Made by a program: the position numbers and the translations under genes
Shown here: one piece after another, positions 10,701-21,809 of the stretch
Position numbering within the stretch: position 1 is the first letter of the stretch
Layout: each line of letters starts with the position of its first letter
Notes under the pieces: model-generated
Seen by the model: only the letters and a program-made list of their open reading frames with translations
Databases searched by the model: none
Told to the model about the DNA's origin: nothing
Source: Branchiostoma floridae
Lineage: Eukaryota > Chordata > Leptocardii > Amphioxiformes > Branchiostomatidae
Direction: 5' to 3'
Length of the DNA: 64,000 bases
NCBI RefSeq assembly: GCF_000003815.2
Contig: NC_049981.1
Location: forward strand, 31,895,349-31,959,348

Positions 10701-13700
10701 TAAAATGCAATAAGATAATTTCTATGTTAAAGGTATTGGAGTTAAACGTATATTTTTTCAATGTGGTTATGAATGGTAAAATAAAATGGAAAGTTGGTGT
10801 TAAGATTAAGGAACCATTTATGTCAAATGTGTTATGATTCTATTATCCAGTATCTATCTATGTCCTTCGTCGATGTAGGTTAGACATCCAGGTAGATACG
10901 CCAAAAGGCGTTTCTCAAGCAACTGGATATGATTCAAACAACAGGAGCTAAATCACATTTCTCACGCGGCGGTCATTATCGACGTAGGACATATATAGAT
11001 ACTGGATGATAAAATCATAACAAATTTGACATAAATGGTGTATCAACTCATCAGCATCAACATAGTCTTAACTTGTATTACCTTTGTAGCTTTTGGACCT
11101 TAAAAGTTGTCTTTCACCCATTTTTGCATATTGATCCATAGAGTTAGGATAAACCTTCAACTAGATCTCTTTTACATATCAATTTACAGCTAGGATATAT
11201 AAACACTCTCCAACAAGATCTCTTCAGTGTCACTGACGAAAACTGTTGGATAGCAGCTGGAACATCTGACCGTTTCCAAAACTATATCCAGTTGCTTGAG
11301 TTACTAATTTTTGGCATATCTATGTCCTACTTTCCTTACTTGTAACTACGACTAAAAACTTACCAATAAAATACTTGCGCTGGTTAGTGACCTCCTCCAA
11401 AGTTCTGACGTCAGGAAGCTCGAGTGGCCGTTCCCAGTTTCCTTCAAACATCCTCAACAAGTCACCGGGCACGTGACGCCTCACAGCCTCTATAGTGAGC
11501 GACTTTGTTGTTTCTCCGCTTCCAACACTGTTACTGAAGTACAAGGCAGGAAACTCGTCCCAACAGGCCTCCATCACCTTCGCTACCGTCTGAGCCTGGC
11601 GCCACGCCTTCTCCGGCTCTCCCCGGATCCGGATTTCTTCTCTTGTAGGGAAATGGCGGTACATGACGTCTTCGGAGTTATCTCCAACATGAACAACAAC
11701 TGTGTCCTTGGTGAGGAGACGGCGTGTGGTCTGCTCCATGGACAGGATACGGGAGACCATGGTTTCCGGTAGACCCAGAGGAGGCTCTTGGCTGTACTCT
11801 ATAGTAACCGAGATATCCTTGCTGCCTAATGGAACAGCCTTTTTCCAGCAGCGCGCCACCTCGTCAGGCTGGGCGGCAGGAAGCTCTGTTGGAAAGATCA
11901 CCGACCCTGAGTAACACAGGCCGAAGTGCTTCATCAGGGGAAGGAGACTGTTGAAGGTGGCAATGTTGTCTCCAAGCAGGTTCTTCATGAAACTGTCGCT
12001 TGCCCTGCCCGTCTTTACGAAGGACGCCCTGTCTTCAGCAAATTGCGCCTTTGTGTGTTCAGAGAGAGATTCGTCTATACTGTCCAGATATGCCGGTAGG
12101 TCATGCCTGAAGATCTGCTTGAAGAGTGTGAGGATGATGGTTGGGTCCGGGAAGACGAGATCTTCCATCCCCCTGATGTGGTTGTAGAACAGGATCTGTC
12201 CGGTCACGTGCAGATAGCTGAGCGCGTTCAGAACGTCGGACTCCTTCATCCCTGCAGCTGCTCCGACGTCTTGACAAACCCTGAAATGAAGGTACGGCCG
12301 TCCTGAAGTCTTGATGTTTTCTGACAGTTTCGTCCAGGAAGTCGGCAGCTCTTGGCGGGCAGCAGGGAACAATCGCTCGTCCTTCACCATTTCTGCCATC
12401 TTGTCGCACAGAGCTTCGATACCCTGGAACGTCTTGCTGCTGACCGGGATAACCTGTACCTTTAACAGACCTTTGGGTCGTCCGTCAAGTAACTTCTCCA
12501 GTGACTCTTTCTTGGCCAAGATGTCGCCTCTCGTGAGACCGTAGAAATGTCCAGTCAGGTTTGATCCACCGTTCGCTGTATCCACCGCTTTCTGACAGAG
12601 TTGGATCTCTTCGTTCAGCTTGGTTTGTATTTTACACTCAGCGGCCTGGATGTCTCTCTGGATGGAGGACAAGCTGCTGCTATCATCTCCTCGGCCTTGT
12701 CTGGCGGGAACAGGTCGACTTTGGTTCCTACAACAAGGACAGCCGGGTTGAACACGTGGGAAGTCACGGATGTTAGCCACGTTCCCACTCGTTCCTGGAA
12801 CTCTTCTGACTTGTATCCTGGCAGGTCTACATTGAGGATGTGCAGGGCCTGACGTGTCAGGAAGAACCGGTGCGTGTAGTGGTAGATCTGGTGACCTCCG
12901 AAGTCGTACATCTCGTACTTGACGTTATTCTTGGTGTCATGGTAAGTGATGACGTCAACACCGATGGTTCTGTTAGTTTCAGACTCCACGTGACCTTGAC
13001 CCTTCATCATACATTTGAGCAGACTGGTCTTTCCTGCCTCAGTCAGTCCCAGAATCACACACTTGACTTCGGAAGGTGTTGTGACGTCATCCGCATGCGT
13101 CCCGAATGCGGAATGGCGTAGATATTTTTGCATGGTTGCTAGTAAGAGTAACAATTGACAAATACATGTTAAGTACTATAAGTACAGAAGATAATACATA
13201 AATTGTTGTAGATAAATTGGCTATGACTGATGGACAGTTTGAAATCTATTTTTTTCTGACCCGATTGAAGATAAGGATAATCTGTTCTCTATAGGTAAGC
13301 AGAAAAGAAGTAACGGGTATTAGAGGTGTAACAAGTGAGACAAAATCTATGCGGAAATGAAATTACTGTTAGCGTCAAATTTCGTAATCAAGTACTAACT
13401 GGAGATTTCCCGTTACAAAAAATCTCGTATAAGAAGTACGAATATCATTGTGAACCTCTGGTGAGTTGTGAACAGAAATGATCAAACACCGTTCTTTTAC
13501 TTAATGTGCGACGGTAAGTTTAGACCTCGACTTTGAAATTTCACCTTAAAACTCTGTATTGGGGGCCTTATAACTGTGTCTACATTGACGAAAATTATGA
13601 TTACTGTAACCGTAGACAGTTCATTCATGGCTGTGAGTATATGGGCAATGTAAAATAACCTGTTTTAACCTATCTTAAGATGATCCGTCCTGTATGAAAG

Positions 13701-16700
13701 CAGAAGAGAAGTATTCGGTAATGTGTAACTAGTGACACAGAAATGTACGCAGAGATAACATGCTGAAAACGGCAAGTTTCTCAATCAAGTATCAAAGGAT
13801 TTTACCCATCGTAAAAAATTTCTGTGAGGTATAATGGTAAAACAGCCAAGTGTGCGATTTTCTGGTGACTTGTGAGTATATATAGGATGAATGGATGTAC
13901 GGATTTTAAAGACGCCACGACCGAAAACTATGACAATATGGAGCTGGAAGATCTCAAATTTTGAAATATGGGAGGTATTGATGCTTTGGCAACGAAATAG
14001 TCATAGCTACGTCTACCTTGACTTTCTTGTGCGAAATGTTCTCTCTGTGACGTTTGTTGACCAGGTTGATCCGCCTGCTGTTCCCCGATACCGAAGTACC
14101 GCTCCTGGTCCCGCTCGTGTTCCTCCATCTCCTCCACCAGGAAGTCCTGTCCTTTCTCTCGCAGGACCCGCACTAACCAGTCGTACGGCTCCTGCCGACT
14201 CCTGTCCCGCAGCATCCTTACCAACCGCTCCCCCCTGCTTACTGGTGTCGGCTCCGCCTGGGGGACGGGACATAGGCAGGGAAGGTGAGCTCACAGCAAC
14301 TACTTTTGCATTTGCTTTATCTTTTATCTCTGGTTGTTAGGTTTCAATCAGTGAATAATTAATAAAGAGCACGAACTAGGTAGGCTTATAAATATATATG
14401 TAAACATACAGGTACACAATTATACTAGTCATCCTCAAGTGTATTGTCAATTGATCATCAACACGCACAGGGCGCAATTTTATACAAGATCCCACCTGCA
14501 TGTACCGCTTAATCTGTAGCAAGTTTTCCAGGATACTAGTATACTGCGTATGTTGGCAGCCTAGAAGATGGTAAATATCTGTCTATTCTAATCTTAGCAC
14601 ATATACCATGTGTTGAAAAGTATAGAAGTACTTGGCTCTAACTTGTGTTGGAGCGCAGTTTTGGCATCTACAATAAGCGACACCTAGCAGCTATGATGAA
14701 AAGTACAGTCAATATTTTTGCACCTTTTTATGTCGTTTCTTATTGCAAAAACACTTTCACTTTCACAGTAACAATTGAAGGGTATGATTACTGACCCTGT
14801 ATTTGTGAATCATCATTCATGATGTTTGTAATTTCTAAACCATATACTTACTAGACTTATTAGTGCAAATGGCTATTAGGTCTACCGACGATCGCGCGAA
14901 GAACAGCACATTGCTCTGGAGGTGGAGGTGTAGTCTAGTTCAGAAAGTATTATATAAACCTCATATTTCTCTTCGCCAAGAAGAGTATGTTTTTGCTCGA
15001 CTTGGGTTTGTATGTAGGTCAATAGCATATAACTCGAGAAATTGTGGATGGAACTTTGTGATTTTTGGTAGGTGTGTAGCGGTTGTCGAAAGGCATGCCA
15101 AGTTCGAAAATGGTTTACCTGGTGTTTTCCTACGGTACTGCAGCGAGCTTGGTATGTTTTTTGCGTTTTTTTTTGGGGCAGCATAAGTCAAAATGCAGCT
15201 GGGCGATTTCCACGATACTTGGTAGGTGTGTAGCGCTTTTGGAAAGGAAGGTCAAGTGCGAAAATGGTTTACCTGGCTCTTACCTACGGCGCTGTAGCGG
15301 GATTTGTATGTAAGTGCATTTGTCTGTATGCAAGATAACTCGAGAACCCTTGAATGGATCCTGATTATATTTGGTAGGTGGGTGGGGGTCAGGAAAACGA
15401 AGGTCAAGTTCGATGATGGGCCCCCTAATGACTGCCTTAGGTACTGCAGCAAAACTTTTAATTTTGACACTTCGTGTTTTGGACATGCTGTGGTCATGAT
15501 TTTTGAGTCATGATAGCCCTTGGGGCAGAGATTAAGTGGTGTGAGTTTGGACCCCCTAGCGGCTTTTTGGGAACTGCAGGCACCGATTTCCTTTCAAACT
15601 TTGAACGAGAATAACTCGAGAACGTGTTGACGGATCGTCAGGATTTTTGGTATGTAGATAGAATGAGTCATGACTTAAACAATCTACATGGAAAGATGCA
15701 TTCATTTGTAATCAGTGGCCAATTAACAGAAATAAACTGTTTTGTATATACATGTATCTCATTTGACCTATATCTATGGACACAGCTGTTTCACACATGT
15801 TTTTCTGGAGGACACACTGACAGGAGCGTGAGCTGGACTGAAAAGCATGAAATTCTGATTGACCAGGGATGCTAGAAGGTCATCTATGTACAATCAGGTC
15901 TTGTTTTGGTAGCATTTGTGGGGTTGTGAGGAGAACACAATTCATGCGCAGTCATTATTGGGGTAGGTACTATTTAGTAATACATGAATTCTTAAAGTCT
16001 TAAATAAAGGCATGATTATTTGGCGAAGAGATGTGTTCGTCGAACTCTAGTTATTTTTGTTCTTGATGAAACTACACCGCGTCCGTACCTAAAATTTACA
16101 AACTTATCGCAATTTAATCATAAAAAACATATCGCAAAGTCTGTGGTATTGTGTGTTGGGTGGCTCCAAATGGAACACAAATAGAGAATGTTCGGCCCAT
16201 GCACTGAACTTTGTGCTAAATATAGATCAAGGCAGACGTATCAAAAGCCTATAAAACTGTGTGAATGTAAAGTACAAGTGGCAGTGATGTTGTTATCCCG
16301 ATTTTGACAACTGCCGCTTCCACCATCACCTTACCTGGATATCCCGGACCTCAGCCGGACTCAGCTGGTTCTCCTGTTCCAGCCGTGTGAGAACAGCTGG
16401 GAGGTTCATGTTGTCAGCCAGGAACGCACGCGTGAAGTTCAAGACCCCCCTGCACGGCAACCTCAGTTCACCTGTGGAGATTTCATTTTCATTTCATTTA
16501 TTTCATTTATTTATTTAGCCAGGGACGACATATCGCCACTACGGACAGACAAACGGCACACGTCAGTCTAACCGGGTTCGGACTTTGTAGGAACATCATA
16601 TCAGTAGTTGATGAAGTGTCTGAATAACTCACTACGACAAAGAAATGCATTCACGACAATACTAATTTTTCTGTAAACGAAACAACCGTAGCATCTGTTC

Positions 16701-17918
16701 TACAAGAACACTTATCATTCCGTTGTTCTATCAGTGCAAAGGGGTCATGACTGCAGGTGACATTTCGGTTAAGATGCCGTCCAAATATTCAAGCAAAGAA
16801 GAATCTACCCCACAGGTTTATTCCAAGCGTAGTGATATAAGATGAAAATGATTCAGTTATACGACAGACTTGACGTGATTGTACGGTTGTTTCTACAGTC
16901 CGCTGATTACATTATGTAACAGCCATGAAATATCCATCCTCACCAGTTTGTCTGCAGAGAGCGTCACGCACATCCCAGGCGATGCCTTCCATCCCCCTGA
17001 CAACACTGCCGGGCATCGTCTCCTCAACCCCGTACCGCTGGACCCGCCTGGCCGGCGCCTCCAGGGTTGGGTACTGCCGGCTGACTAACGTGCCGAGCTC
17101 ACGGAAGTCATCCTGGTTATGGTCCAGCCAAATGACGTATCGAGGCTTGTTGTTCCTCACGGCAGTTTCCAGTCCGACCGTGAGCGAGGACTGGTCAGCA
17201 AGCAGGTGTCTGCTGATCACGGGCACGACAAGTTTCACGCTGCCGAGGGTCAGTGTGGACGTGAGCTGTGCGCGACTGACGTCACCAGGAGTGCCTGTGA
17301 CCTGCTGACAGGAGATGTCTGTCTGGGGTAGACTGTAATACACGCCCAGATCCCCCAGCTCCCTCACCAGCTCCCTGACGAACTCCCCATCCTCTGCTGC
17401 GTGCAGGAGGACAACACGCGGACCTGGTAGGGAACAACAGGTTTACAATGTCAATATGTTTGATCCAAGCATATTTCAAAATTGCGAATATTTTATCTTG
17501 CCATTGTTAAGAATGTGCCACGTGCATAGAAACTAGACCAGACAATCTCGTTTAAAAGTTAACCTTACGAATCCTAGTGACTAGTTGTAAGATACCAAGT
17601 AAAAGTACCTAAACCAGTCAGATAGAATTTGGAGAAAGTGAAAGTTGATTACACAATATATAAAGGCTCATGAGGGAAAAATGGAAACATTATTGCAATC
17701 TCATTTCACCGGTAGTTAGGATATGTTGCTGTATTTTTAAGTAATTCATGGTGAAATCAAGGCATAATAAATGCCATGCGGTAAAACGTTGTCAATGACA
17801 GGCATAGTATAATAAACTCGGGTTGAAAGCTATTAAGTTGGACTAATAGCACTGAAAGATAAAAGCCATTGTAAACACTTTGATGTAAAAGTGACCAATG
17901 TTACTCACCTGTTTCCAT
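4692..17918 (-). CDS. Copy A: TIR-CARD-ROC-COR-Death-ZU5-UPA-GT4 gene, disrupted by two frameshifts
   Basis: Seventeen coding exons were placed from splice sites and alignment to copy B: 17909-17918, 16944-17423, 16335-16471, 14496-14543, 14017-14257, 11364-13138, 10333-10601, 10011-10072, 9395-9624, 8937-9190, 8432-8569, 8134-8299, 7787-7897, 7232-7360, 6931-7005, 5373-6604, 4692-4747. Phases are consistent except inside two exons, where one base is missing relative to copy B: about 12669, at the end of the ROC GTPase, and about 6042, in the middle of the glycosyltransferase. Read as written, translation would stop at 12615, leaving TIR-CARD-ROC of roughly 500 residues. Either the gene is decaying or truncated, or these are single-base assembly errors; the rest is open and well conserved, which leaves the second possibility alive. 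It differs from copy B in three linker exons instead of one, and in a diverged UPA region. Confidence 0.75.
5090..5275. repeat. Foldback inverted repeat in the last intron of copy A
   Basis: The left arm (about 5121-5176, containing gtgagaag...ggcatccgccatat) and the right arm (about 5197-5245) are inverted copies and would form a hairpin. A third, lone left-arm-like copy lies at about 4878-4930. The same hairpin is in copy B at 30215-30400, so it predates the duplication. It is probably a MITE-type remnant. Confidence 0.6.
5373..6604 (-). CDS. Copy A GT4-type glycosyltransferase exon (frameshifted)
   Basis: The exon encodes a GT-B fold, GT4-family-like domain. The N-terminal half has the CTSKGGIST glycine-rich motif and a GRKEASIQDDIG segment; the C-terminal half has SIGRVRN, LKGHD and AEPFGLVGLEA, which holds the E-x7-E motif typical of retaining GT4 enzymes. 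Copy B reads through as one frame. Here one T is missing (plus-strand ccttgaagg at 6037-6045 versus ccttagaagg in B), so the N-terminal frame ends in a stop after about 10 altered residues and the C-terminal half lies in another frame. Six extra bases nearby are in-frame. The donor is 5371-5372. Confidence 0.75.
6931..7897 (-). CDS. Copy A linker exons (DSG motif and basic, NLS-like)
   Basis: Three small phase-1 exons (7787-7897, 7232-7360, 6931-7005) link UPA to the glycosyltransferase. The first has repeated D-S-G motifs (DSGESDSGLSS), the second a basic run TRRKRKSSR, the third GKKMK and MKRKAKR. Copy B has only one exon here (32134-32241), which shares just the DSGLS core. The basic clusters resemble a nuclear localisation signal, and DSGLSS fits the DSGxxS phosphodegron pattern; both readings are inference. 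The acceptor of the first exon (ending CCAAAAAG) is weak but is the only one that keeps frame. Confidence 0.55.
8134..9624 (-). CDS. Copy A ZU5 and UPA exons
   Basis: The four exons are 9395-9624 (ZU5, starting SLRLPGEGKY, with CEDVEGPVDILLPH), 8937-9190, 8432-8569 and 8134-8299 (rest of ZU5 and UPA, with the KGSLFGPV motif). Lengths and phases equal those of copy B exactly (230, 254, 138, 166 bases). The first exon is almost identical to B, while the next three are strongly diverged in protein, keeping mainly the HVV, TRF-KGSLFG and RNGL landmarks. ZU5-UPA modules occur in UNC5, ankyrins and PIDD1, where they mediate intramolecular packing and partner binding. Confidence 0.7.
9549..9895 (-). 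repeat. 131-bp tandem repeat across the ZU5 exon acceptor (copy A)
   Basis: There are three direct copies with a period of exactly 131 bases (the landmark cagcgggtag starts at 9549, 9680 and 9811). The leftmost contains the real start of the ZU5 exon; the two to its right repeat the acceptor, the first ~75 coding bases and the adjoining intron. Each copy keeps a usable CTCCTCAG acceptor, so alternative splicing is possible, though 131 is not a multiple of three. Confidence 0.85.
10011..10072 (-). CDS. Copy A small exon between Death and ZU5
   Basis: The 62-base exon codes EYRDALPLQEVSPEMTGDTQ plus the first two bases of the next Trp codon. It sits between a CTATCCAG acceptor and a GTGAGT donor. 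Copy B 36470-36531 has the same length and phase. Confidence 0.65.
10333..10601 (-). CDS. Copy A Death domain exon
   Basis: The exon is 269 bases (phase 1 to 0). The peptide has the Death-domain pattern: AVGEEWELWTRLGQDLGL, a helix with LDNIEVKY, then AFQVLKAWRTKTP and a final LEETLQNMGKPDLAADV helix. The W-x-x-L-G-x-x-L signature and the I-x-x-I-x-like helix 3 position are visible. Position after COR recalls the ROC-COR-Death order of DAPK1. Copy B is 37579-37847. Confidence 0.8.
10813..11039. repeat. MITE-like inverted repeat in copy A, absent from copy B
   Basis: The ends are inverted copies of about 58 bases (left accatttatgtcaaa; right tttgacataaatggt), total 227 bases, inside the intron before the ROC-COR exon. 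The matching intron of copy B is only about 330 bases and lacks it. A separate 17-base inverted pair (ctcaagcaactggatat near 10913 and atatccagttgcttgag near 11284) shows nested insertions in the same intron. Confidence 0.7.
11364..13138 (-). CDS. Copy A ROC-COR GTPase exon (frameshifted)
   Basis: One large exon carries a Ras-of-complex (ROC) domain and its COR dimerisation domain. GTPase motifs visible are the P-loop GLTEAGKTS, DFGGHQ (G3) and GTKVDL (G4). COR follows with PYLHFRVCQDVGAAAG, LHVTGQILFY and DPTIILTLFKQIF. About 30 residues after G4 one A is missing (near 12669; ggaggacaag versus ggaggaacaag in copy B), moving the COR part into another frame. The exon is 11 bases longer than in B: 12 inserted in-frame minus the one missing. 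Confidence 0.82.
13139..14016. other. Intron of copy A between CARD and ROC exons
   Basis: 878 bases, AT-rich, with no exon seen. It is shorter than the corresponding interval in copy B (39945-41747), which has gained repeats, palindromes and an N gap. Confidence 0.45.
14017..16471 (-). CDS. Copy A CARD-like death-fold exons
   Basis: The exons are 16335-16471, 14496-14543 and 14017-14257. The first codes FLADNMNLPAVLTRLEQ and ENQLSPAEVRDIQ, the last RQEPYDWLVRVLREKGQDF. This L-x-x-x-N...VLxxLxxxxxLSxxExxxI...ydwLvrvLrexGqdfL pattern is that of a CARD six-helix bundle, split by introns. For the 48-base middle exon, the acceptor TACGCAG keeps frame in A; copy B must use a different acceptor (next AG), because the same one would read TAG. 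Confidence 0.7.
14967..16050. mobile_element. About 1.08-kb insertion specific to copy A
   Basis: Alignment to copy B breaks after 14966 (tcatat) and resumes at 16051 (ttatttttgttc), so this block was gained by A or lost from B. Near its ends lie perfect 12-base inverted repeats, tctcttcgccaa (14968-14979) and ttggcgaagaga (16020-16031). Inside are three related units with ataactcgagaa and ttggtaggtg motifs, the same family as at 54700-55050 and 60920-61270. No transposase reading frame is visible. Confidence 0.65.
16944..17423 (-). CDS. Copy A TIR domain exon
   Basis: The 480-base exon joins exon 1 (17909-17918, coding MET) to give METGPRVVLLHAAEDGEFV. TIR features are the opening beta strand VVLLHAAED, a box-2-like GTPGDVSRAQ, VVPVISRHLLADQSSLTVGLETA and YVIWLDHNQDD. 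The Glu in GLETA aligns by pattern with the catalytic Glu of NADase TIRs (inference). The exon ends C-R-Q-T with a GTGAGG donor. Confidence 0.72.
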
Positions 17919-19360
17919 AGTGATGGAACAGATTACGTCAGATAAGTGGTTACGTCACAACAGGTATTTCAGACTGCCGATCTGATGAGACGGACAGACG
18001 ACATCCCAAGCTTTGGTGTTGTACTGGAGGGACAGGTAAACAGGACCGTTATGGATGTCATTTTCTACATCCCAAAAAGTAGTGCCATTTAGGGCCAAAG
18101 TTCAAGTGCTTTGGGGTGAGTTGCTCACTAATAATGGCGCTTCGTCACGAGGAAAGTTCTGTCACATTTCTAATCATTCGATGAGTATTGTTTACTTCAC
18201 AACAATTTACTTGTATGATTTCGGATCCATCTTAGGTATAGAACAGGCTATAATCATATTGTCAACCCTCCAAGTACAGCTGCGGAAGAAAATCTTTCAA
18301 AGCTTGAACCTTAACACAGACTCGGGTGATACTTACTTATATAATAGCTATCCACGGGACACAGAGGCGGTTAGTTGTAGTGAAAAGATCTAGCAAGTTT
18401 TAGCCTTGCTAAAGATCGTTATTCAGTCGTTCGATACATCTTCAAACCAAACCACAAGATAGATCTACCAACATTCCCCAACGTCACGCCCAAGGACCGA
18501 GAAGAATATTTCATGCTAACTTCCGTACTGTTTGCTTCGCATGGCTTTTCGCATACAGGTGTAGACTGTTACACTATGGTTGCACTGAATGTCTTGAAGA
18601 TTATAACTCTGCCTTACCTTTTCTTCTTAGTATCCTATTTTTCCATAAGAGTTCATATAAGGTTTTTTTCCGCGGATTGAATTCGTGGTCAAACCGTTGA
18701 CAAGGAACTAAGACGATAAGGACGGACTCATTGCAGTAAAGGGGGTGCAGGTTGGTAACGACGTGTAAATATAAAGAACAACTTTATAGTGCACCGCAAT
18801 GTAAGCTAATGTAACCACAACTATTCAACGTCAACCTTACCATAACGTTGCTTCTGTCCCGACTGCTTCTAGCCTGCTACACAGAAAAACACCCCTCTTT
18901 GAGGCGAACTTGGTTCGTCTCTGTCTGCGTTAACGGCAAACACCTGTCGCGCCGTCGGCATTCCCACCTTTGTTCCGACCCCGTATCACGTAACGACGCA
19001 CCTTGTGGTGACCTTAGGGTCAACCTGCCAGAATGGCATGGTGTTGGTTCGCCTCCTTTTGTTACCTGTTGTCGCAACCCTTGTGGCACGCAGGTCACCA
19101 AGCTTCCCCACTGTTTCAGTAGCAGGGTATAATTTTACAGGGAGGGTTTGCTAGCGCCCTTCCCCGGTGGTTGCTTGCCTGGCGCAATAACAGTCCTCTC
19201 TGAAGTTTAACTGGTAGACTTGGATGGTTATTTCCACTTACAGATGGATTATTACAACTTAACGAGATAGTCCCATAGGCCGTATGGGAATTAAGTAGGT
19301 TGTTATGCACCGTGTCTAAGGCACGGTATTGGGACGCGGATAAAGTGCAAATACGGAGCA
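17919..19360 (-). promoter_or_regulatory. Upstream region of copy A
   Basis: The region is almost identical to 45057-46500 upstream of copy B. The CRE-type sites next to the start are TTACGTCA at 17933-17940 and 17950-17957, so the perfect TGACGTCA of B and C is altered here. Short open frames are conserved only because the duplication is recent; I see no coding signal. Confidence 0.5.
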
Positions 19361-20267
19361 AGAAAAGTATCTAAAAGGTTATAGCTCACGTTTTCCAGTC
19401 GGGACAAATCATAGACAAGTAATCATTTTCTTTGTTCGTTTGTTTGCTTCATATTGATTGAAATGTGTTGAAACCAATCTTTAAAGAGATTCCTTTTCAT
19501 CGTGTTTCACCTAATATGAGCTAAGAAATATTGCAGCGATTGTGCAAAAGTACTTTTTAAGACTTTGATTCAACGAAAAATGCAACGATGTTTTAGTCAA
19601 CTATACGTTTATTTTCCTTTCCAACCGCTGTCATCTGTGTGAATTTCTTTAGCAATATAACATGGTCTGAAGGAGGCAATTTACATCAGGGCACATCAAC
19701 CCTCACTGAACCGTGACAGTGGTACATTCCGTCTTCCCGCCACTTTGATTCGCTCCTGACGTCACTTCCGACTTCCGGAACGTCAGTGCAGTGATTGAGG
19801 TAGCAGAACACAGTTTTCGGCCTATGGGGATTTCTATAGTTAAGGACCACAAGGTGACTGACATCGACGCTGATAAAATCATAGCAGGGTGCAGTTTTCA
19901 AGCACGACAAACTAATATGTTGAAGTCGAGGGTATAACCTACCAAAATAATTGAAAAACAGAAGACCTCTTTTAAATGGGGTCATGCGGGGCCATGCGGA
20001 ACTGCAGCCGGCTCACAGGGGCAGGCAGCTGTAAAGGTCACGCGCATTTATACACCAAATGGACAAACATCAAAACCTTACACATACCACCTGAAAGTCG
20101 ACTCCGTATACTACCATATAGCAAAGCTCATCCTCCGCTGTCTTTCACGTTACGTTGTTTACAGGCGCTTCCAGATTTCGGCCGCACTACTTTTTTTACC
20201 CCTACGTAATAGACCACGGGGGTCGCTGATAAATACTGAGGGCTGCGACCTTAAATTAGCTATCTGA
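19361..20267. other. Spacer with no recognised feature
   Basis: Unique-looking AT-rich sequence between the duplicated promoter of copy A and the piggyBac-like element. No exon, tRNA or clear repeat is seen. Confidence 0.4.
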
Positions 20268-21237
20268 TTAACCCTCAAACCACAGTATGGGGTCAAAACT
20301 GACCCCAGACGTATATTAATATGTGCCATTATGACATGTCTGGTTGAAAACAAATTTCCTTCTATGAGTTTGTTTGTATATATGTCTTGTAACTTCTCAT
20401 ACGTTTTTACCGAGATTGGCTCATTGTTGATTAAGTTATCGTAGAAAGTTTATGTATGGTCCAGTGGGGTCAAAACTGACCCCAGCATTTTTTTAAGCAA
20501 ACTTCTGGAACCCACGCCTAAACTACTTATCGTATGATCACAAAATTTTCAGAGAATGATGTACATGTGCAACGAAATTATGGTAACAACTTTTGTGTCA
20601 TTATCATGTTATATGACGACGCCATGACGTAATTTAGCTTAAATTGGCCGCCATCTTGGATTTTGACTGATGACGACATCAAATTAGCATAAATTATGAA
20701 TATTGAATTATGAAAATTACGTTGAACTTTATAAGATGTCATGAACAAATGTGGTTTACCAAGAAAACCTTAAAACTTGAATGTTTAAGCCAAAATTAGA
20801 AAATTGCGTAATAAATATGCCTGTCAGAATTCCGTTGCCATGGTAACATGAAAAATGATGAACTTTTTTATTCACTTAAATTGCTTGCTATCAACATTTT
20901 CTCAAAAGGGACCAAGTTTGGTGGCCCTAGCATAAGCTATTCAGGGGCTATGTGACTTTGAAGTTGGCGCAGGCATTAAAAAAACTTACCCGGTCTGAGT
21001 AGCGTTATTGCAAAATGTGGTCCTCATGATCTTTTGCATAAATTATGATAATGAGCTAGAATTATTCTCACCTAATCATGTCAAACTGTCCCACATAGAT
21101 CAATGAAGCTATACATATATTCAAATCACAAAAAGAGTAACCAACAAAAACTGTATTTGTACAAAACGTTATGGGGTCAGTTTTGACCCCATACGGTAAT
21201 CTACGTCACAAAAAAGGTACGGTGGTTTGAGGGTTAA
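20268..21237. mobile_element. Non-autonomous piggyBac-like element
   Basis: It begins TTAACCCTCAAACCAC (20268) and ends with the inverse GTGGTTTGAGGGTTAA (21237). TTAA is the invariant target of piggyBac transposons, and the ends then read CCCTCAAACCAC. Subterminal inverted motifs ggggtca-aaac-tgacccc occur at about 20289 and 20465, with the opposite orientation at about 21173. Between the ends is about 960 bases of AT-rich DNA with no transposase, so it must have been moved in trans. Confidence 0.82.
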
Positions 21238-21258
21238 GGTCGGCGAGATCGACTGAAA

Positions 21259-21420
21259 ATTTCTGGAGAGTTTCCCTTGTGTTGGAACAAAGCTTACAAT
21301 TCCTGGAGAGTTTTCCTTGTGTTGGAACAAAGCTTAAACTTCCTGGTGAGTTTTCCTTGTGTTGGAACAAAGCTTAAACTTCCTGGTGAGTTTTCCTTGT
21401 GTTGGAACAAAGCTTAAAAC
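21259..21420. repeat. About 40-bp tandem repeat, four copies
   Basis: The unit is ttcctggtgagttttccttg followed by tgttggaacaaagcttaaac. The last two copies are identical, so it has been homogenised recently. Confidence 0.9.
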
Positions 21421-21809
21421 TGTTCAACTGTAGATTCTACCAACACAGACGAGTCTTTATTCGAATGCCCTGTACTATGATATTTCCATGTAAATCTACT
21501 ATTATAACTCTCACTCAGCTCAACCGCGAACACATCATAAACACCGCACCTTCATTCCTAATGTGGGTTTAATGTCAATGTCCAAATTTGGATTTGTAAA
21601 TAACGAACTGATCCTCATGTTATCAGATCCGCAGAGTTCCAGTTTACAACTTCTATTCAATCTGTCATACAGACCAGGTTCACCAATGTGGCTTCTTCAG
21701 TGGTCCAGGCTCAAATGAGCAGTCTACAAACTTTGGTGTACAGCGAGAAAATCTCTATAACTTGTTTAACGTTTGTAACAAAGGAACTTACACCAATAAA
21801 TACCATATC

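Noticed and set aside
18055-18393. 112-residue open frame conserved between 18055 and 45192
   Set aside because: It lies in the duplicated promoter. Conservation reflects the recent duplication; the frame diverges at its end and shows no domain.
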